Positions 11,504 through 24,791 of a stretch of 64,000 bases of DNA are shown one piece after another. The stretch spans positions 436,082-500,081 of the forward strand of contig NW_003314356.1 in assembly GCF_000143415.4 (NCBI RefSeq). Direction: 5' to 3'. This DNA is from Selaginella moellendorffii. Its lineage: Eukaryota > Streptophyta > Lycopodiopsida > Selaginellales > Selaginellaceae. The position numbers and the translations under genes are program-made. A model generated the notes under the pieces. It ran no database searches and had not been told where the DNA came from. It saw only the letters and a program-made list of their open reading frames with translations. Position 1 is the stretch's first letter. Each line of letters begins with the position of its first letter.

Positions 11504-11784
11504 CTCCGGGCTCTTGTCCTTTCGCTCCTTGGGCTGAATACTCGAGAGTTGCTCCATGGACCAGTTCCGTCACTCCTTGGCTTCATGCTTGGGAGTTTGG
11601 CACCGTTCCTTCGTTCAGTGGCCCAAGGCTCTGAACCTCAGGTTCCACACCACTGTCCTTTGGACACGTGGTATATGACACATGGCATGTGTTACGTGGC
11701 ATAAAGAGGGTTTATGTTCCGCTTCGTGGTGTTATCCTATGGTAAATCACCATAGGATAAAGGGTCAAAACCACATGTGCTACA

Positions 11785-14700
11785 TTTGGTATTAGAGGAA
11801 GAGTCTCAGCGAGTACTATATAATGAGATTGGGCAACTAGTCTCGTTGCATACGCAGAGATGAAAACGATGATCCGAGTGGGTACACGTTTTGGTGTAAA
11901 GGCTTCGCAATCGTTCCTTGAGTATAGATGTGGTTACCTTGTTGTACCATATTCTGTGAGCTTGAGCTTGGGCTCACAAAAGGGATTGAGTTATTCCGTT
12001 TTGCATGAGTTTTCGCTTGGGCTTGTGAGCGAGGCACATTAGCAACTTGAGGTTACACTTTGAGTTGGCAGGATTAATATTAGCCTATTTGTGGTTCCAT
12101 GAGTTGTTTTAGTGGTTCCGTGAGTTGTTCCATGTACCATGGGTGAAAGTAAATCTACCCTGGGTTTGCTATGAGTGGCAAATAGGCTGGTCCGTAGTTG
12201 TTTAGCACGACACTAGTGGATCCTTCTTAGGCATGAATACAAGTGGATCAATCAAAACTGTAGGGATTAGTCTATTGGTTTGAGTAGTCATTGCCGTGCT
12301 CTCTTATAAACTTTTTTTTGGATTAGATTGAAGGCAGTGCGAATGTAAGCTTGAGGTTTAATCAAAGATGAGACCGAAAAGAGAGTTGTCAGGGACGAAG
12401 GATCAAAAACGTAAATCATTTTCTCTTTTTTTAGAGAGATGATTTGCAACGAGGTTAACTCATTGCTCGTGTTCATATTATACAATCAAGAGTTCCTACC
12501 TTGATGCATCTTGGAGATGATGGTGTTACAAATGGTGAGTTGTAGGATGGATAGCGGTGAAGCGCTAAATCATTTTGTCTAGGCTTGCTATTGGAAGACT
12601 TGGGTTGCAATGCTCAATTCATTTCCGGGGAACCTTGCTATTGCTCCTTGAGTAGCTTGGTGTTGGATTAGTTTTGAGTTTGGTTAGAAAGAGAGTGTCA
12701 TGAGCTTGTCCATGTTGTAAACAAAAGTTAGTGGTGTTAAGTGTTGTAAGTCTCTATCGGTGGAGTGTGGCATTTATGTTGCATTTTGTCAAGTCGAGTT
12801 GACACTTGATACTCACATAAACATTTGAAGTAATGATATAGGCTTTTCTCATTGTGTTACTCAATTGATGATCAAATCATTGTGATACTTATATCATATC
12901 CATGTGATAATAAGCAATGTGTTTACGAAGTTGCTTGGTCAAACGATGATCAATCCCAAAGTGGTTGATGGTGAAGCTAGTCTATTTGCACGTAGTAGCA
13001 TTTTAGTAGCTTTGACTGGATTTTCGGTGGTGGTCCATTATGCTAAGCTTAAGTTGGTTCTTTGTTCCTTGAGGGTTTGCCCATTAAGTGTTGGAAAAGG
13101 GTTGTAGCATTCATTTGCTATAACTTATTGGTTGATCTGTTAACACTTGGAGTAGATTATTGGACGGAGAAGATGTGTAGTTGAGGCATTGACATTGCTA
13201 GCACTTGTGTTAGTGGAAGTGGCATTGTTGTTTCGAGTGATGAAGATTTTCCTTAGAGCTTGATTTTCCATGTCATTTTTCTTGTTAGTGTTTTAGCTTC
13301 ACATTGTATCTTGAAGGTGATTGAAGAAGAGTGTTAGTGCATTGTGGATATCCGAAGATGTGGTCTCTGTGATCAAGCCTTGGATGTTCACTTTGCATTT
13401 TGCAAATGTCGGTGTTGGATGTCGGAAAAATGGGCAAAGATGTTCAATGCTTAAACATACTATGGATCATGAGAATTGGTGTTGAAGTGAACCTATGTGA
13501 AGTAGTAGGTAAGAGGAAGTTTGTTAAGTCTTGAAAGTTTGCATTTCTAGACTGAGAGTCATTCTTTCTTTAGGATGGAAAATTTTTCCACAAATTTTCT
13601 TCAGCTTTTCTAATGGCTGATCTATTAATCACTTTGCTCGAAAATCATTCTGTTTTCGAAAGCCAATACAAACTAGTGAAGGGGTTGGAGTTGACTTTGG
13701 TTAAGCTTAGACCTTAGTAGGTAGTTTGTATAATGCGACCCGAAAGGGATGCTGACTTTTGGAGCTAGGGCAATTGAGTTGGATAGAGTCTGGAGTTGGT
13801 GTAAAAAAGTGGTTGTTGAGCTTTTCTAGAATGGTGACCCTTGTGCCTTTCTTCTATAGCGTTGTGCTTGGTGGCAGGTTGCACCTTGCATTTCGTTAGA
13901 CTCTATGAGAGTAGTGAGCTCTCACTGATCTTGACTTAGTATTGGTAGCCCTGTGCCTTGGCTGAGGATGGTGATGTCCAACTTAGTTGTTTAAGGTTAA
14001 GATGTTAGTGCCCATACTATAGCTTTGTCTATGAGGAGGTTGGGTACCGATATGAGTCCATCTCATGGTCTTCACTTTAGTTTCGGCTGAGTGATGATCA
14101 TGCATAGCTAGCCTCTTCAAGGCATGCTCAGAGCTATTGACTAAACGTGTTGGTGAGCTTATTACGGTTGAGTTGGATTCGAGTGGTCATTTAGTTTGTG
14201 TTTGTCCACGAACCTTTATCTCGTGCCTAGGGTATTACGTTTATGTTGGACAAGTATATAACTCAATGACGTGAGTTTAGTGTTGGGTTTTGTAAAGGCA
14301 AGTTGAAAAGTGATTTTTGGTTGCTTTGCAACTAGTGATTGCTTGTAAACTTCATCGAGGACTGTTTAACACTTGCTTCGCTCAATGATGATTTAGCAGT
14401 GATGAGCTTGCTTTACCAGATGGTGTTGTGGAGGATCGTGTCGTTGGACTTACATAGTTTTTCCATGTTGGCATATCGACTTTACCTCTATCGATATCAT
14501 TTGGTTGCGTCTAGTTTGTAATATTGGATTTCATTGAGTTTTGGACGTGGTGAATCACTCTTTAATGAAGTGTTATCTGTAGCTGAGTATTGTTGAAGAA
14601 CTGGTCTTGGATACTGAGTAAAGTAAATTCGACCTTGGTTAGCTTAGTTGCTAAAGAGTTTTGAGTGGTGGTTCACTCTTGCTTTCTTTTAGCTTTGTTA

Positions 14701-15825
14701 TAGTGTTAATGGCATTGAAGTGATGCCTTGTCGTTGACATTGTTGATGTTGAGATTTGAGTGAAAATGAGATGTCTCTCCTTAGGATTGATATTGAGTTT
14801 CATTAGTCTCGATAGGGATAGTGTTGACGATTTGGTTGTAACTTTGTGCTATTGGCATTCGTGCATCTGCTAGTTAACAACATTATTGACGTTCAAATGA
14901 ACTAAGTGGCAAGTTGAGTTAGTTGTGTTCTAAACGAGATTGTTTAGTAGGGGTTGAGCTTTGAGCTTTTCCTTGAAAAATGATTTAGTCGTGCACGACA
15001 CTAACTTTACAAGAGTAAGTGTTAGTGATCGATATTAGAATGTTTGAATCCTTGTTGGATTTAAATTGAAATATATCAATCATTGATGATTCTTCTTGTG
15101 CTTGATATGAAGTGAGTTACGTCTTGTTATAGATGGATTCATGAAGGATCATTTAGTGATCACTTGTTGAGCATAGCTTCATTATGCTTAGCTTTTAGAT
15201 TGATATAGACATGCTCTTCATTAGCTTTGGCATTATGAAGTTTAGCTTATGGATGTGTTGAGGAGGATATTGTGGGTTGTACCATAGTTTCTTCTTTAAT
15301 ACTGAAATTAGTTCATGCAAAACTTATGATCATTGTTAAACAAAACTTGGCTACAGGCTTCTTCGAGCTTTTGGTTCTTTAAGTTTTATGCTCATTGTTC
15401 CATTTGTTAAAAGTTGTTGGGGAAAGCATTTTAGTTTGTTAGCTTCAATGTTGAAGTTGGCTTCTGCATCTAGCAATCATTAGTGATGATTGACTATCAT
15501 CTTAGATAGTTGATTATCCTTGTCAAGAGTTTTGCTTGATTATTGTTGATCTAGAATGAATTGCCGTTCTTCGGGATAGTAGATTATTTTTTCAACGATG
15601 ATTATACATCTTTTTATTGGTGGGATGATTGATGTTCTTTCATGATAGTTAGTTGTTCTCTTTGATAATTTATAGCTTTTCGCAATACCACAAATTATTT
15701 TTGGTTTGCTCTGGATTGGCCTCTTGGGTTGAGACATCAGTAGAATATTGCTAACATTTGCTTAGGCAACTTGAGTTCTTTGGTGTTGTTGGCTAGGATC
15801 TATTCGGATTGGCTAATGTGATAGT
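11785..15825 (+). other. LARD3 interior, no gene seen
   Basis: This is four kilobases of T- and G-rich sequence with stops in all frames and no ORF above about 70 codons. Short imperfect runs such as TTGAGTT and GTTGATG recur without a clear period. No retroviral motif was found. Its last part (15700-15825) matches the reverse complement of 56872-56960 in a second LARD3 copy. The interior resumes at 29496 after transposon A. Confidence 0.7.
11787..11798 (+). promoter_or_regulatory. Primer-binding site of LARD3
   Basis: TGGTATTAGAGG starts two bases after the 5' LTR terminus GTGCTACA. It matches the initiator tRNA-Met type TGGTATCAGAGC at 9 or 10 of 12 positions. This supports plus-strand orientation and retrotransposon identity for LARD3 despite the lack of coding sequence. 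Confidence 0.7.
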
Positions 15826-15849
15826 AAGCTCTATTTCGTTAAAGTGGGA
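15826..15849 (+). repeat. Left terminal inverted repeat of A
   Basis: These 24 bases are the exact inverse of 29468-29491. Just inside, AAGTGGGA (15842-15849) is mirrored by TCCCACTT (15860-15867), giving a subterminal 8-bp inverted repeat that the right end does not share exactly. Confidence 0.9.
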
Positions 15850-16256
15850 ATTGTCATTATCCCACTTGTAAAATAAGGTTTCCAAACCTTTATATAGTAT
15901 ATAAATATAACAAAATTCAACTGCATTGAGGCACATGCCATTTTATTTTAAACAAGGAAATGTCTACTCAATCACTTCTCACTGCTTCACCTCTCTCTTC
16001 TCCTTGTCATCGTCGTCCAATTTCTTTCCATCCTTTTAATATTGGCTCAGTTGCTCCGAGTCTAGGTGGAGCCCAAGTCCCCATTCAATCTTTACTTTCC
16101 CCTTATTAATAAAACAACTTCGTAGACTTCCAATAACATGCTGTAACACTTCTAGTATAATGCAAATCCTCTCAAAGAATTGTCTTTTAATATTAATACA
16201 ATGGCATGGAACCCCATGCCATAATAAGTTACATTTTTAAATAAATACATGCCATC

Positions 16257-19200
16257 TCAGACTGTTATTTTTTGCCTCCAACGCCTATACAATAATCTTG
16301 GAATTTCATCACTCTCCACACTATCAGGATTTAAACCCAATAGTAATGCCATCTCTTCTCTAATACGTCCACGCTCATGTTCAGTGGTCGAAGAACCCAT
16401 CCGGTTGAGCAAACTATGGAGATGCGGATAGTGCTTGGCTAGACAATATACATGCCATAAATGATGACTGGTGTCTGTCCGATCAAATGGCTTCTGATAT
16501 ACCGTTCCATCTGCCATTTGGTTGATTTCTGCAGCCACCTCCTGGACTGGCCGGTTCTCTATCACCATCGCTTCAAGCCGTTTTGCAAGGTCCCCCAGAA
16601 CATACGGTTTCTTCTCCCTAGTTTCCATACTGCAAGAGATGGGGTGCACTGCATATGTGTGCGTGTTCGCTGCAGTTTTAATCGGCGAGTCATCGATGAT
16701 GAGGATTTCACTTGACCTAGCAGTCCGGTTCATCACTACAGCCTCTGCCTTGACGAAGATGGGCTTGCTACCCCTCACATGGACCATAGTCAAGCAATCC
16801 TCCTGCGTTAGGAGAAAGTCAAATGGTAATATTACTCGCGTCTGATCGTGCATCATCTGTAGCAACGTTAATGCATTGTGGCGCATCATGGATGTCCAAA
16901 CTCCCAATTGCAAATTGAACCCGGCCCTCTGTTTTAAGTGTCGCATGGTCATTATTAGATCCCGCAGTTTCTCCCGTGTGATTAATGTGAATCTGTCTCT
17001 TTTGACCAACTTGCGACCGCAGGCTTTGGAGGGTGCAGTGACATTCGAGGACGAGCCACGCTCATGGGAGAAAAGGACACCGTTCAGATCAAAAACGATA
17101 CAGTACTTTCGCCGTGACTCTGAAATGAAATGCGTTAGCATAAAAAATGGTACAAGTCAATTTTACCATCTACAATATTAGCGAATGGTGCTCCCGATGG
17201 TCGTTCAGAGGGTTTTGGTCGAGGAAACGTGAAGGGCGGAAATACTCTCCTCTGCAATGTGGGGTCAATCGCATCCGATGGCGTGTGGGCACATGCCATT
17301 TCAGCTGTAGACTCTGGTACAACTGGCTCAACAGTGGCATGGGGTGGTTCCGATGGCGTGTGATCACACGCCATTTCAGCTGGTGCCTCCGTTGGCAAAG
17401 TGGACATGACCGAACAGGCAGCAGGGGCGGTGTAGGGAGGTTCCAACGGCGCGTAGTCAGACGATTGGGCACACGTTGGAAATGAGGATACGACCGGCTC
17501 GGCGGCTGGGGCGGCCTCATGCGGGTCCAATGGCGCCTGGTCACCGTCAGTTGGATACGTGGACAAGATTGACTCAGTGGTATGGGCAGCATCAAGTGGA
17601 GCGTGGTCAGCTTGCTTGGCGTTGATATGGATAGTAGCCTCCACCAGCTCTGATGACTCTTGCAGGCAAGTAGAGTCCACTGGCGGATCCATATGCATGT
17701 CCAAATATCTCCCTTCGATTGAGATGGTATCCTCCCGTGCTACTAAAAACAAACTCATTAGCACATTGAATCGACTATACTGTATTTACCATCAACTGCT
17801 ATTGAGGAACTAGGACCGATATCACTTGGGCGCACTGCTGATTCTGAAGGATTGGACATACGTTTCGACCCTTGCTTGGCACTATCCTTCCTCGACACTA
17901 AAGGCTAGAGTTTGTATCTTAATTCAACTGAATAATCTCTACTTACCATTTCTTCTGCGACCTACATGGACAATGTTAGAAATGGTAAAAGGTTAGGAAT
18001 GGATGTACTATTATTTACCTGATGGTTTGTCTTGTATGACCTTCCTCCGCTGCTCTTTGGCCACCTTAAGCTGGCCATCGTCGTCATCATCGTCATCGTC
18101 GTTATTGTGATCGTCACCATTGTGAGGACCATCCAAGTCCTCTTCGTCCTCCTCTTCTTCGTCCTCCTCTTCTTCGTCCTCCTCTTCGTCCTTCTGCTCT
18201 TCCTGCTCATTATCTTTCTCTGGCTCCTCATCCCCCTCTTGCATTTCTTCCATAGGCTGCTCAGGCTGGATTGCTTGTTTTTCCAGGACCATCTTGGAAA
18301 AATCATCTGGCCGAGTCTCCATCTCAAAATACAAGACATCCATAGCCTGTTTTAGTGCGTGACCTAGGACCGTATCCTCACCCGACTGTCTTAACATGGT
18401 TTCTGCACGTTCTTGCACCCTTCGAAGACGACGAGATGAGAAAAACGTGGCCCTGACTTGAAAAGCATCCCTCATCCATTGTACCTCTCCATTGAGATTG
18501 GGGAAGGGGAGTCCGCCATAGGAATCTGAGTTAGAAGGTGGTGACTGGCTCCTTTCACTCAGCCCTTGATCTGCAATGAATGGCATGAGCACACACGCCA
18601 TAACCGCGAGGCATTACCTATCATCTTTTCGTTGCCCTTCTTCCTTTTCGAATCAAACGCCTCTGATCCCGACGACTGTCCAACGTGCTTTCGCTTTTTA
18701 TGACCACTGTCAGTTTGAGCTTGGCTGGTGCTTGCCTGTTTTGCCTTTGAAGAAGTGTCTCCTGCAAGGAATGGCATGAGACCACACGCCATTGCAAATA
18801 TAATTTGTACCTCCTTTTTTCCTATTGCTTGTCTGTTTGTCCTTCTTCGACGCGCCACCAGTGCGCTTTTCAGTCCTCGTGTCTGAATATTCACAACGAT
18901 CTATAATCAAAATGGCGTGAGGCCTCACGTGACCTTACCTTGTGCAGGTTGTGACCTCGGCCTAACATCAGTAGCTGTTAACGCCGTTTCAGCATCTGGG
19001 GGTGGCCACGCTCCTGCATACAGAGCTTGTGAGATAACATTTAAACTTAAAGTGCGTACTCACCAGGTTCGTAGAGAAGATACTGTTTTTCTTTGGCAAC
19101 TGTAATTATATGCTCCATTGAAGTCACCTCTTCAATGGAGTTTGTCACCGCAACACACGGGACACCCTTGAGTAGTGCGGCTCGAAAGAATAGTCCGCCG

Positions 19201-21851
19201 TAGTTGTACTCGACAACGCATTTGCCCTTGGAGTCACCCGCTATTGCGTTGAAGACCCAGCTGAGCATTTCCCATGCTGCACCTGGAGCTTTCTTTGGAT
19301 TCGAAAGCTCCATAGCCGTCTTCAGTTCCTCAGGACGGGTAAATTGACCTCCCTCAGATCAATTCGATCGGCTTTGTTGAACGAAGCTGGGAAGTCACTC
19401 CAGTCCCACTCTGCTGCAGGACCAATAACAAGGGCGACTGTGAAGATGCGGACATTCGTCGGTATCTTCTTCTTAGCCATTATCCCATGGATCTCCCGCA
19501 TCTCCTTGCCTTTCAACCGAGCCTTCACCTCGTTCAAGGCCTTCCAGAACTTGTGATAGGATTCGGAGTCGTAGATCATATAGTGGACTGAAGATTCCAC
19601 CTCCGCAAGTCCCACCATTAAGTCAATGATGGAGCTGACTTCGTCTGCATGAGTGATCTCCTCGTTTGTGAAGTCCATCACACAAAAGATGTTCTTGACC
19701 TGCTCATCTCCGCGGGAAACGATGCTCCTCCACCTTTGATCCTCATCCGAATTCACGTATACCCGGTAAGGTTCTCGATAGGCCTCTGCTGCGGGGTCGA
19801 GCTGTTTCTGAAGCCGGCGGTCGACATCCCTCTTAATGAAATTTGGATACTGATCCAACTTCTCAGCTTTACTTTTCGTGGCATCCTGCAGCAGATCGAT
19901 GAACTTGGGGGCCCCCTTCACGTACTCGTCGATGTCTTCATTTGACAAGTCCAGCTCTTCCATCATCTCTTGCGTGGTGTCGATGCTCACCCTCGCCACG
20001 GCCACTTGCTCGAAGATCCAATCCTTCAATAGCGCACGAGCTCTCAGAGTCGTGCACAAATCCTCGTATGTCACAATATGGCCGGGAGTCATTTTGGTCT
20101 TGTTGAAGACTACCTCACCAAGTAGAAGAGCATTAGCCACTGTCAGAAGGTCGTCGTCGTCTAGAGACCGCGAGAAACGTAAGGCGTTGAGCTTCAAATC
20201 ATTGGGCTTCCGGCCGTCCTCCACACCCATTGAGTTTAGCAACTCCCCGTCATGGTACCTCCTTAGCACATCTACCCATTTGTCAAAAACAACTTTTGTC
20301 GCGAGTAGAATGTTATGGATGCTGAGTGTGTCATTGACCCCCAGTGTTTTCGAGAGAAGACTCGAGAATTCCTGCAATGGAAATGGCGTGAGGCCACATG
20401 CTATGCCACATGCAACGAGGCTTACCTGCCAGGCGCTAGTTGCTAGTGCACGTCCTTGTCCTGGTTTTTGTGGCTTCTTCAGTTGAACCCAGAGCTTCCG
20501 TGTTCGTGCCAATGTCTCGTGCAGACCCGATTTGTAGCACATTTCTTGCTTGACATTCTGCGCGTGGGAGATGTATATGATAGATCGGAGGGGCGAGTTG
20601 CCTTTTATCAGGCGGACAACTCTTGTCTTGAAGACTTTCTTCACCTCCTCGCCCACCATAATATCCACAACTATCTGTTGCATCGCCAAGCTAGAATGCT
20701 GCCCGGAGACGGCATAGAACCGGATGTTCTGATCGTCCAACACCTTCCTATTGATCAAGTCTGGAAACCTCGTCTCGCCCTTCATTGTTCGGTAGTAGGG
20801 GATCACGTCTGCGATGTCGGGTGTTACTGGACTTGCCAGCATCTTCTGCTTCAGTTTCTCCACCCACTCATCAGATACTAGCCTGTGGTTGTATTTGCTT
20901 TAGATCTCGATACGGCTCACGTCGATTGTATATACTTTGTTGGAATAGTAACAAGTACTATTATCTGCGACGATTTTTGCTGCCTCTTCTTGCTCTTTCT
21001 GCTCTTTGCGGCTCTTCTTTTTGGTGGGTGTAGTGTTCGAACCCGAGGCAATGGCATCACCGAGTAGCTTCTTTTTTGGAGCAGCAGAGTCGGACGTCGG
21101 CTTGAGCTTGACCACCCTTTTCTGCTTCGGGGTAGTTTCCAGATCGACCCCCTTCCCCTTCGCTTCGCAAACTGGAGGCACTCTCAACGGCTCAATGTTG
21201 GAATATAGTTTTTGAACATCGCCGTAGGTGAGGTCCGTGGATTCCATGTGATCTTCATAGACCCGCAGCGTCTTTGAAATTGTGGGCCTCCTGGACAACC
21301 TCTCCCTAGCTCCCTCTAGGAATTCCTCATAGCCGCTGCCCCCCTCCGGGAAGCCGCTAGGATGTGCAAGGTGGATCTTGAAGGCGGACGCTGTCTCTAC
21401 CACAAGTGCCAGTCCATATTCTTGCATGGAACTGCATGGAGTGTCTGTCACTTGGATGAGGATCCCCATGCATTCTTTTCTCCCACCATCTGTGTTGTAC
21501 AGCATCAGATCCTCGCCTTCCATCCCGAAAGTCCAACTGGTGAGCTCCTCCCCCTTCTCTGCATCCACATTGACAGTGGCTGGAAGAAGAACGCAATTCC
21601 TCGCCTGTTCAAAAATGCACAACAATTAGAGCTGACAGATGAAAAGCTAGCAGCTGGAAATAACGTGAGGCCACACGCCATTCACCACTGCATCAGATGT
21701 CTTGAGGCTGCATCCTAAGATGGCGTGAGGCTACACGCCATCTGTAACCGGACTGCACTCGAGAGCCCAATCGGTGCATGCCAATGTTGCTACTGAATGG
21801 CATGTGGCCTCATGCCATTTTCTACTTCGTCTAAAAGACTTACCATTTGAA
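16257..21851 (-). pseudogene. ParB-like / HAD phosphatase-like fusion gene, copy A (broken)
   Basis: Same exon layout as the copy at 39869-45676, mirrored. The coding start is placed at an ATG ending exon 1 (about 21849-21851), exon 2 begins at 21604, and the stop is at 16257. A 54-nt intron lies at 20372-20425, and short introns with palindromes lie near 18570-18620, 18761-18809 and 18890-18940. The ParB-like domain spans the break: a TAA at 20900-20902 replaces the CAA-containing frame seen in B (ATC TAA versus ATC CAA). A single-base deletion near 19335 shifts the frame (CCGTCC versus CCGTGCC in B). The linker after the methyltransferase-like part is full length here, unlike B. The HAD exon (17141-16257) is open with DLNGVL and IIDDSP. 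Domain calls are by eye. Confidence 0.75.
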
Positions 21852-24791
21852 GCCGAATGGAGGCGTGACAATCGAGGCCAGACTCGCTGGCGAATGTGCA
21901 CTGTGTGTGCAGCGGATCGTAGCAGCAAGGCTACTCTGCCACTTACAGTTGGAGAGTGGTGCTGAAATCTCCCGGGACGCCAAGTGGGCTGCGTGTGGGT
22001 GGTGGAGTGGGCGGCGGAGTTGGCGGCGAAGTTACAAACTGGGTGTGTCTTGAAGTGGACGCCGATGCACACGAGCGCGATGCGAGCGCGAGTGTGATGC
22101 AAGCGCGAGTGGACGCCGATGCACACGAGAAACCTGTAGAGAAGTGAGCGCGATGCGAGCGGGAGCGCGAGTGTGATGCGAGCGGGAGCGCGAGTGTGAT
22201 GCGAGCGCGAGTACAAAGCAAAATGCAAAACCTAACCTCACACGCGCGAAATGTCACAATGGTTGGTAATCCCGCCACGTCATCATTCCTCGGACTTGGG
22301 CGCCACCATTAATTTCTGGATTGCCGCGCGCATGCAAGCACGCAAAATCCAAAAGAAATCCGCAACGTCATCATTCCTCGGACTGCATGCACGCGAAATC
22401 CAAAAGAAAGATCATGATTGGGATATCATTTAATACCCTCGCTATATTTATACCATGCATGATTGGATATTCCAAAGCATCTTGTATTTCCAAAAATGGC
22501 AGATGTTCAGCTAAATAAAGAAATTCTATCTGTTTCTATTTTTCTCTCAAATCAATATTATAGCGTGTGGGCTCATGCAATTTTGAACCAAAGAAACCCA
22601 AAAAACGTTGGACCCAAAATATTTTGAAAAAACCCAAAAAACCCTAAACATTTTAAACCCAAAAATCCAGGCGTCCTGTGGCGTTATTCCTTGAATGGCG
22701 TGTGGGCGCATGCCATTTTCAGGGCCAAATGCTGAATGGAGAAAAATTCCCTTTCAGTGCAAATGCTGCAAGAGGCAGATGCCGAGCACAAAGGACTGTA
22801 ACTACCTCACATGACACAGATAAACTTTTCTCTATTTGGCAAAGATAAACTTTATAGCGTGTGGGCTCATGCAATTTTGAACCCAAAAAATGCACCAAAA
22901 AATTCTCGGCGTCATCTGGCATTATCTCTTGAATGGCGTGGGGCCGCATGCCATTTTCAGGGGCACATAGGAGTATATTCCTAGGATATTCTGACACGCG
23001 CGAGATTTTTTTGAGTTTTCTGGAGATCCAACCGTTAGATCGCAACTAGATTTTACAGAATGGTATACAATGTCTTTCTTGATGACCCTGCAAAGAAGCA
23101 TCTCAATCGGACACCACATGAGACCACACGAGCCTTACAATGTTTCAGGGGCATTTGCCATAGATCCGACCGTTATTTTGCTCCAAGATTTCACAGTTTG
23201 GTGTGCATTGACCTTTCCATCGAAACTGCAAAGGGACATCACAATCAGATGCGGGATCACAAGAAACTAACTTCACTAACTCTGGTTTCACCAAGATCTA
23301 CGTAAGGAGTTATGAAATGAAAGGACCCTCTCTATTGAAATGTGTTTATGGTCCTAGGGGCATTGTGACATATCAAAGGATTTTGCATCAAGTTCTGTAT
23401 TTGCATGTTTATCAAGCTACTGAATTGCTAAACCCTAAACCCTAAACCCTAAACCCTAAACATGTGGCAAATGCTGCGTGAAGAAAGATGCCCTTTCTGG
23501 GCAAATGCTGTAAGAGGCAGATGCCGAGCAGATGTATCTCAGGCTAGCGAAGGGGACGAACGAAAGCTAGCTATAAACATGACGGGATGCAAATAGATTA
23601 CTAGGCTGGTCCTACGAAAATCAAAAACCATAATTGAAAACATTGAAAATGCAAAAAGAAAGGTTTATAATATTTTTGAATTTTAGGCAACCAAAGGAAT
23701 GTAAGTAGGGCATGTGTTTGTAAGTTTAAAAATGCCTCAACCACTTAAATTCCCAAGTAAATAAAGCTGTTTCTATTTTTGGTACAGGTAAACTTTATAG
23801 CGTGTGGGCTCATGCAATTTTGAACCCAAAAATGCACCAAAAAATGCTCGACTAGCATTATTCTTTGAATGGCGTGTGGCCTTATGTCGAGCATTATTCT
23901 TTGAATGGCGTGTAGCCTTATATTGCCATAAATGGACGTACACACACAGCGTAATTATTCCTTTACACGGCGAATAATCTTGGCGCGGATCGCTGACATG
24001 GCATGGCAAAATTCGAATCACTGACATGGCATAGCTGGATCGAGGCAAGGACATGATGTGACAAAGTTCAACCTCCGACAGCAAAGTCTAGAAGCTACTC
24101 AGTTTGAAATTTGTCAGAGGAATCATAAGATCTGGTTTGTCAGAGGATTTGATGTGACGTTCAAGCGTGTGTTATTTTTGAATTCTCGAACTCATTCCTA
24201 GGTCTATCATTTTTGTGCGCCGTGTTCTTGGTTCCGCTGAGCGCAGTGAGCGCTGCTTGTGTAAGCGGCGTTGTGGGCTGTGGTTTATGCGTCTACGAGC
24301 GGTTGCGGCATTGCGAGCGCCATTGCGAGCGGCAGTTTATGCGAGTGGCAGTTTGTGCGAGCGGCGCTACGAGCAGTTGCGGTGTTGCGAGTAGCGCTAC
24401 GAGTAGTTGCGGTGTTGCGAGCGGCACTGTCTTTGGTGTGGCTACCGCTTCCTCTTGATATTCGGCACTTGTGCTTCCTGGTATGTTCACCATGGAATGG
24501 CTTAGGACCACATTTAGAAATGGCATGAGGCCACATGCCATCTTGGGCCCTTGCAATTTCATGGCTAGCGTATTGTCATGTATGTTTTTACTTGCCTGCA
24601 GCTGTGTGTATATCAAGATGGCATGAGGCCTCATGCCAATTTTGTGAATGCGAAATTTCACGTGGGTGTCAATAGCATGTTTGAATAATGGCATGTGGCC
24701 TCATGCTATTGAGGTTGTTTGGTATGTTATGATTTAGGCCATTCTCCAATCATTTTTTGTATGGTCTTAACTTCTTTTCTGCACTTTCAGA
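21852..24791. promoter_or_regulatory. Divergent intergenic region of A with palindromes and telomere-like repeats
   Basis: This region separates the minus-strand ParB/HAD gene from the plus-strand transposase gene. Next to each gene lies a GCGAGCG-type tandem region: 22070-22215 and 24240-24430. A TATA-like TATATTTATACC on the plus strand (about 22441-22453) could serve the minus-strand gene. Four TTTAGGG-type units (CCCTAAA on plus) lie at about 23431-23460. Palindromes occur at 22560, 22695, 22854, 22933, 23797, 23869 and 23905. A likely 5' leader intron of the transposase (GTATGT at 24481, acceptor TTTCAG ending 24790) holds three more. Confidence 0.55.

Larger units (their letters stand above)
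6686..11784 (+). repeat. 5' LTR of LARD3, split by G1
   Basis: The LTR comprises 6686-7625 and 11509-11784 once G1 and its repeated TSD CTCCG are removed, about 1.2 kb. It aligns with the 3' LTR (30439-31285 plus 46112-46388); the 5' copy has about 90 extra bases near 7360-7460. At 7601-7604 the bases TCTA in AATGCTCTAGGAATG are the unoccupied equivalent of the site where transposon B sits in the 3' LTR. Confidence 0.8.

Noticed and set aside
11860-15740. Short ORFs of 60-67 codons in the LARD3 interior
   Set aside because: They are random-length frames with no motifs, no conservation and no splice context.
20456-20881. Antisense ORFs across the ParB/HAD gene (for example 18032-18355, 19878-20486, 20456-20881 and B mirrors)
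   Set aside because: They are shadows of the conserved coding frame on the opposite strand, with no recognisable domain.
23100-23135. CACATGAGACCACACGAG near 23115 as a palindrome copy
   Set aside because: The arms do not pair and only half of the consensus is present.
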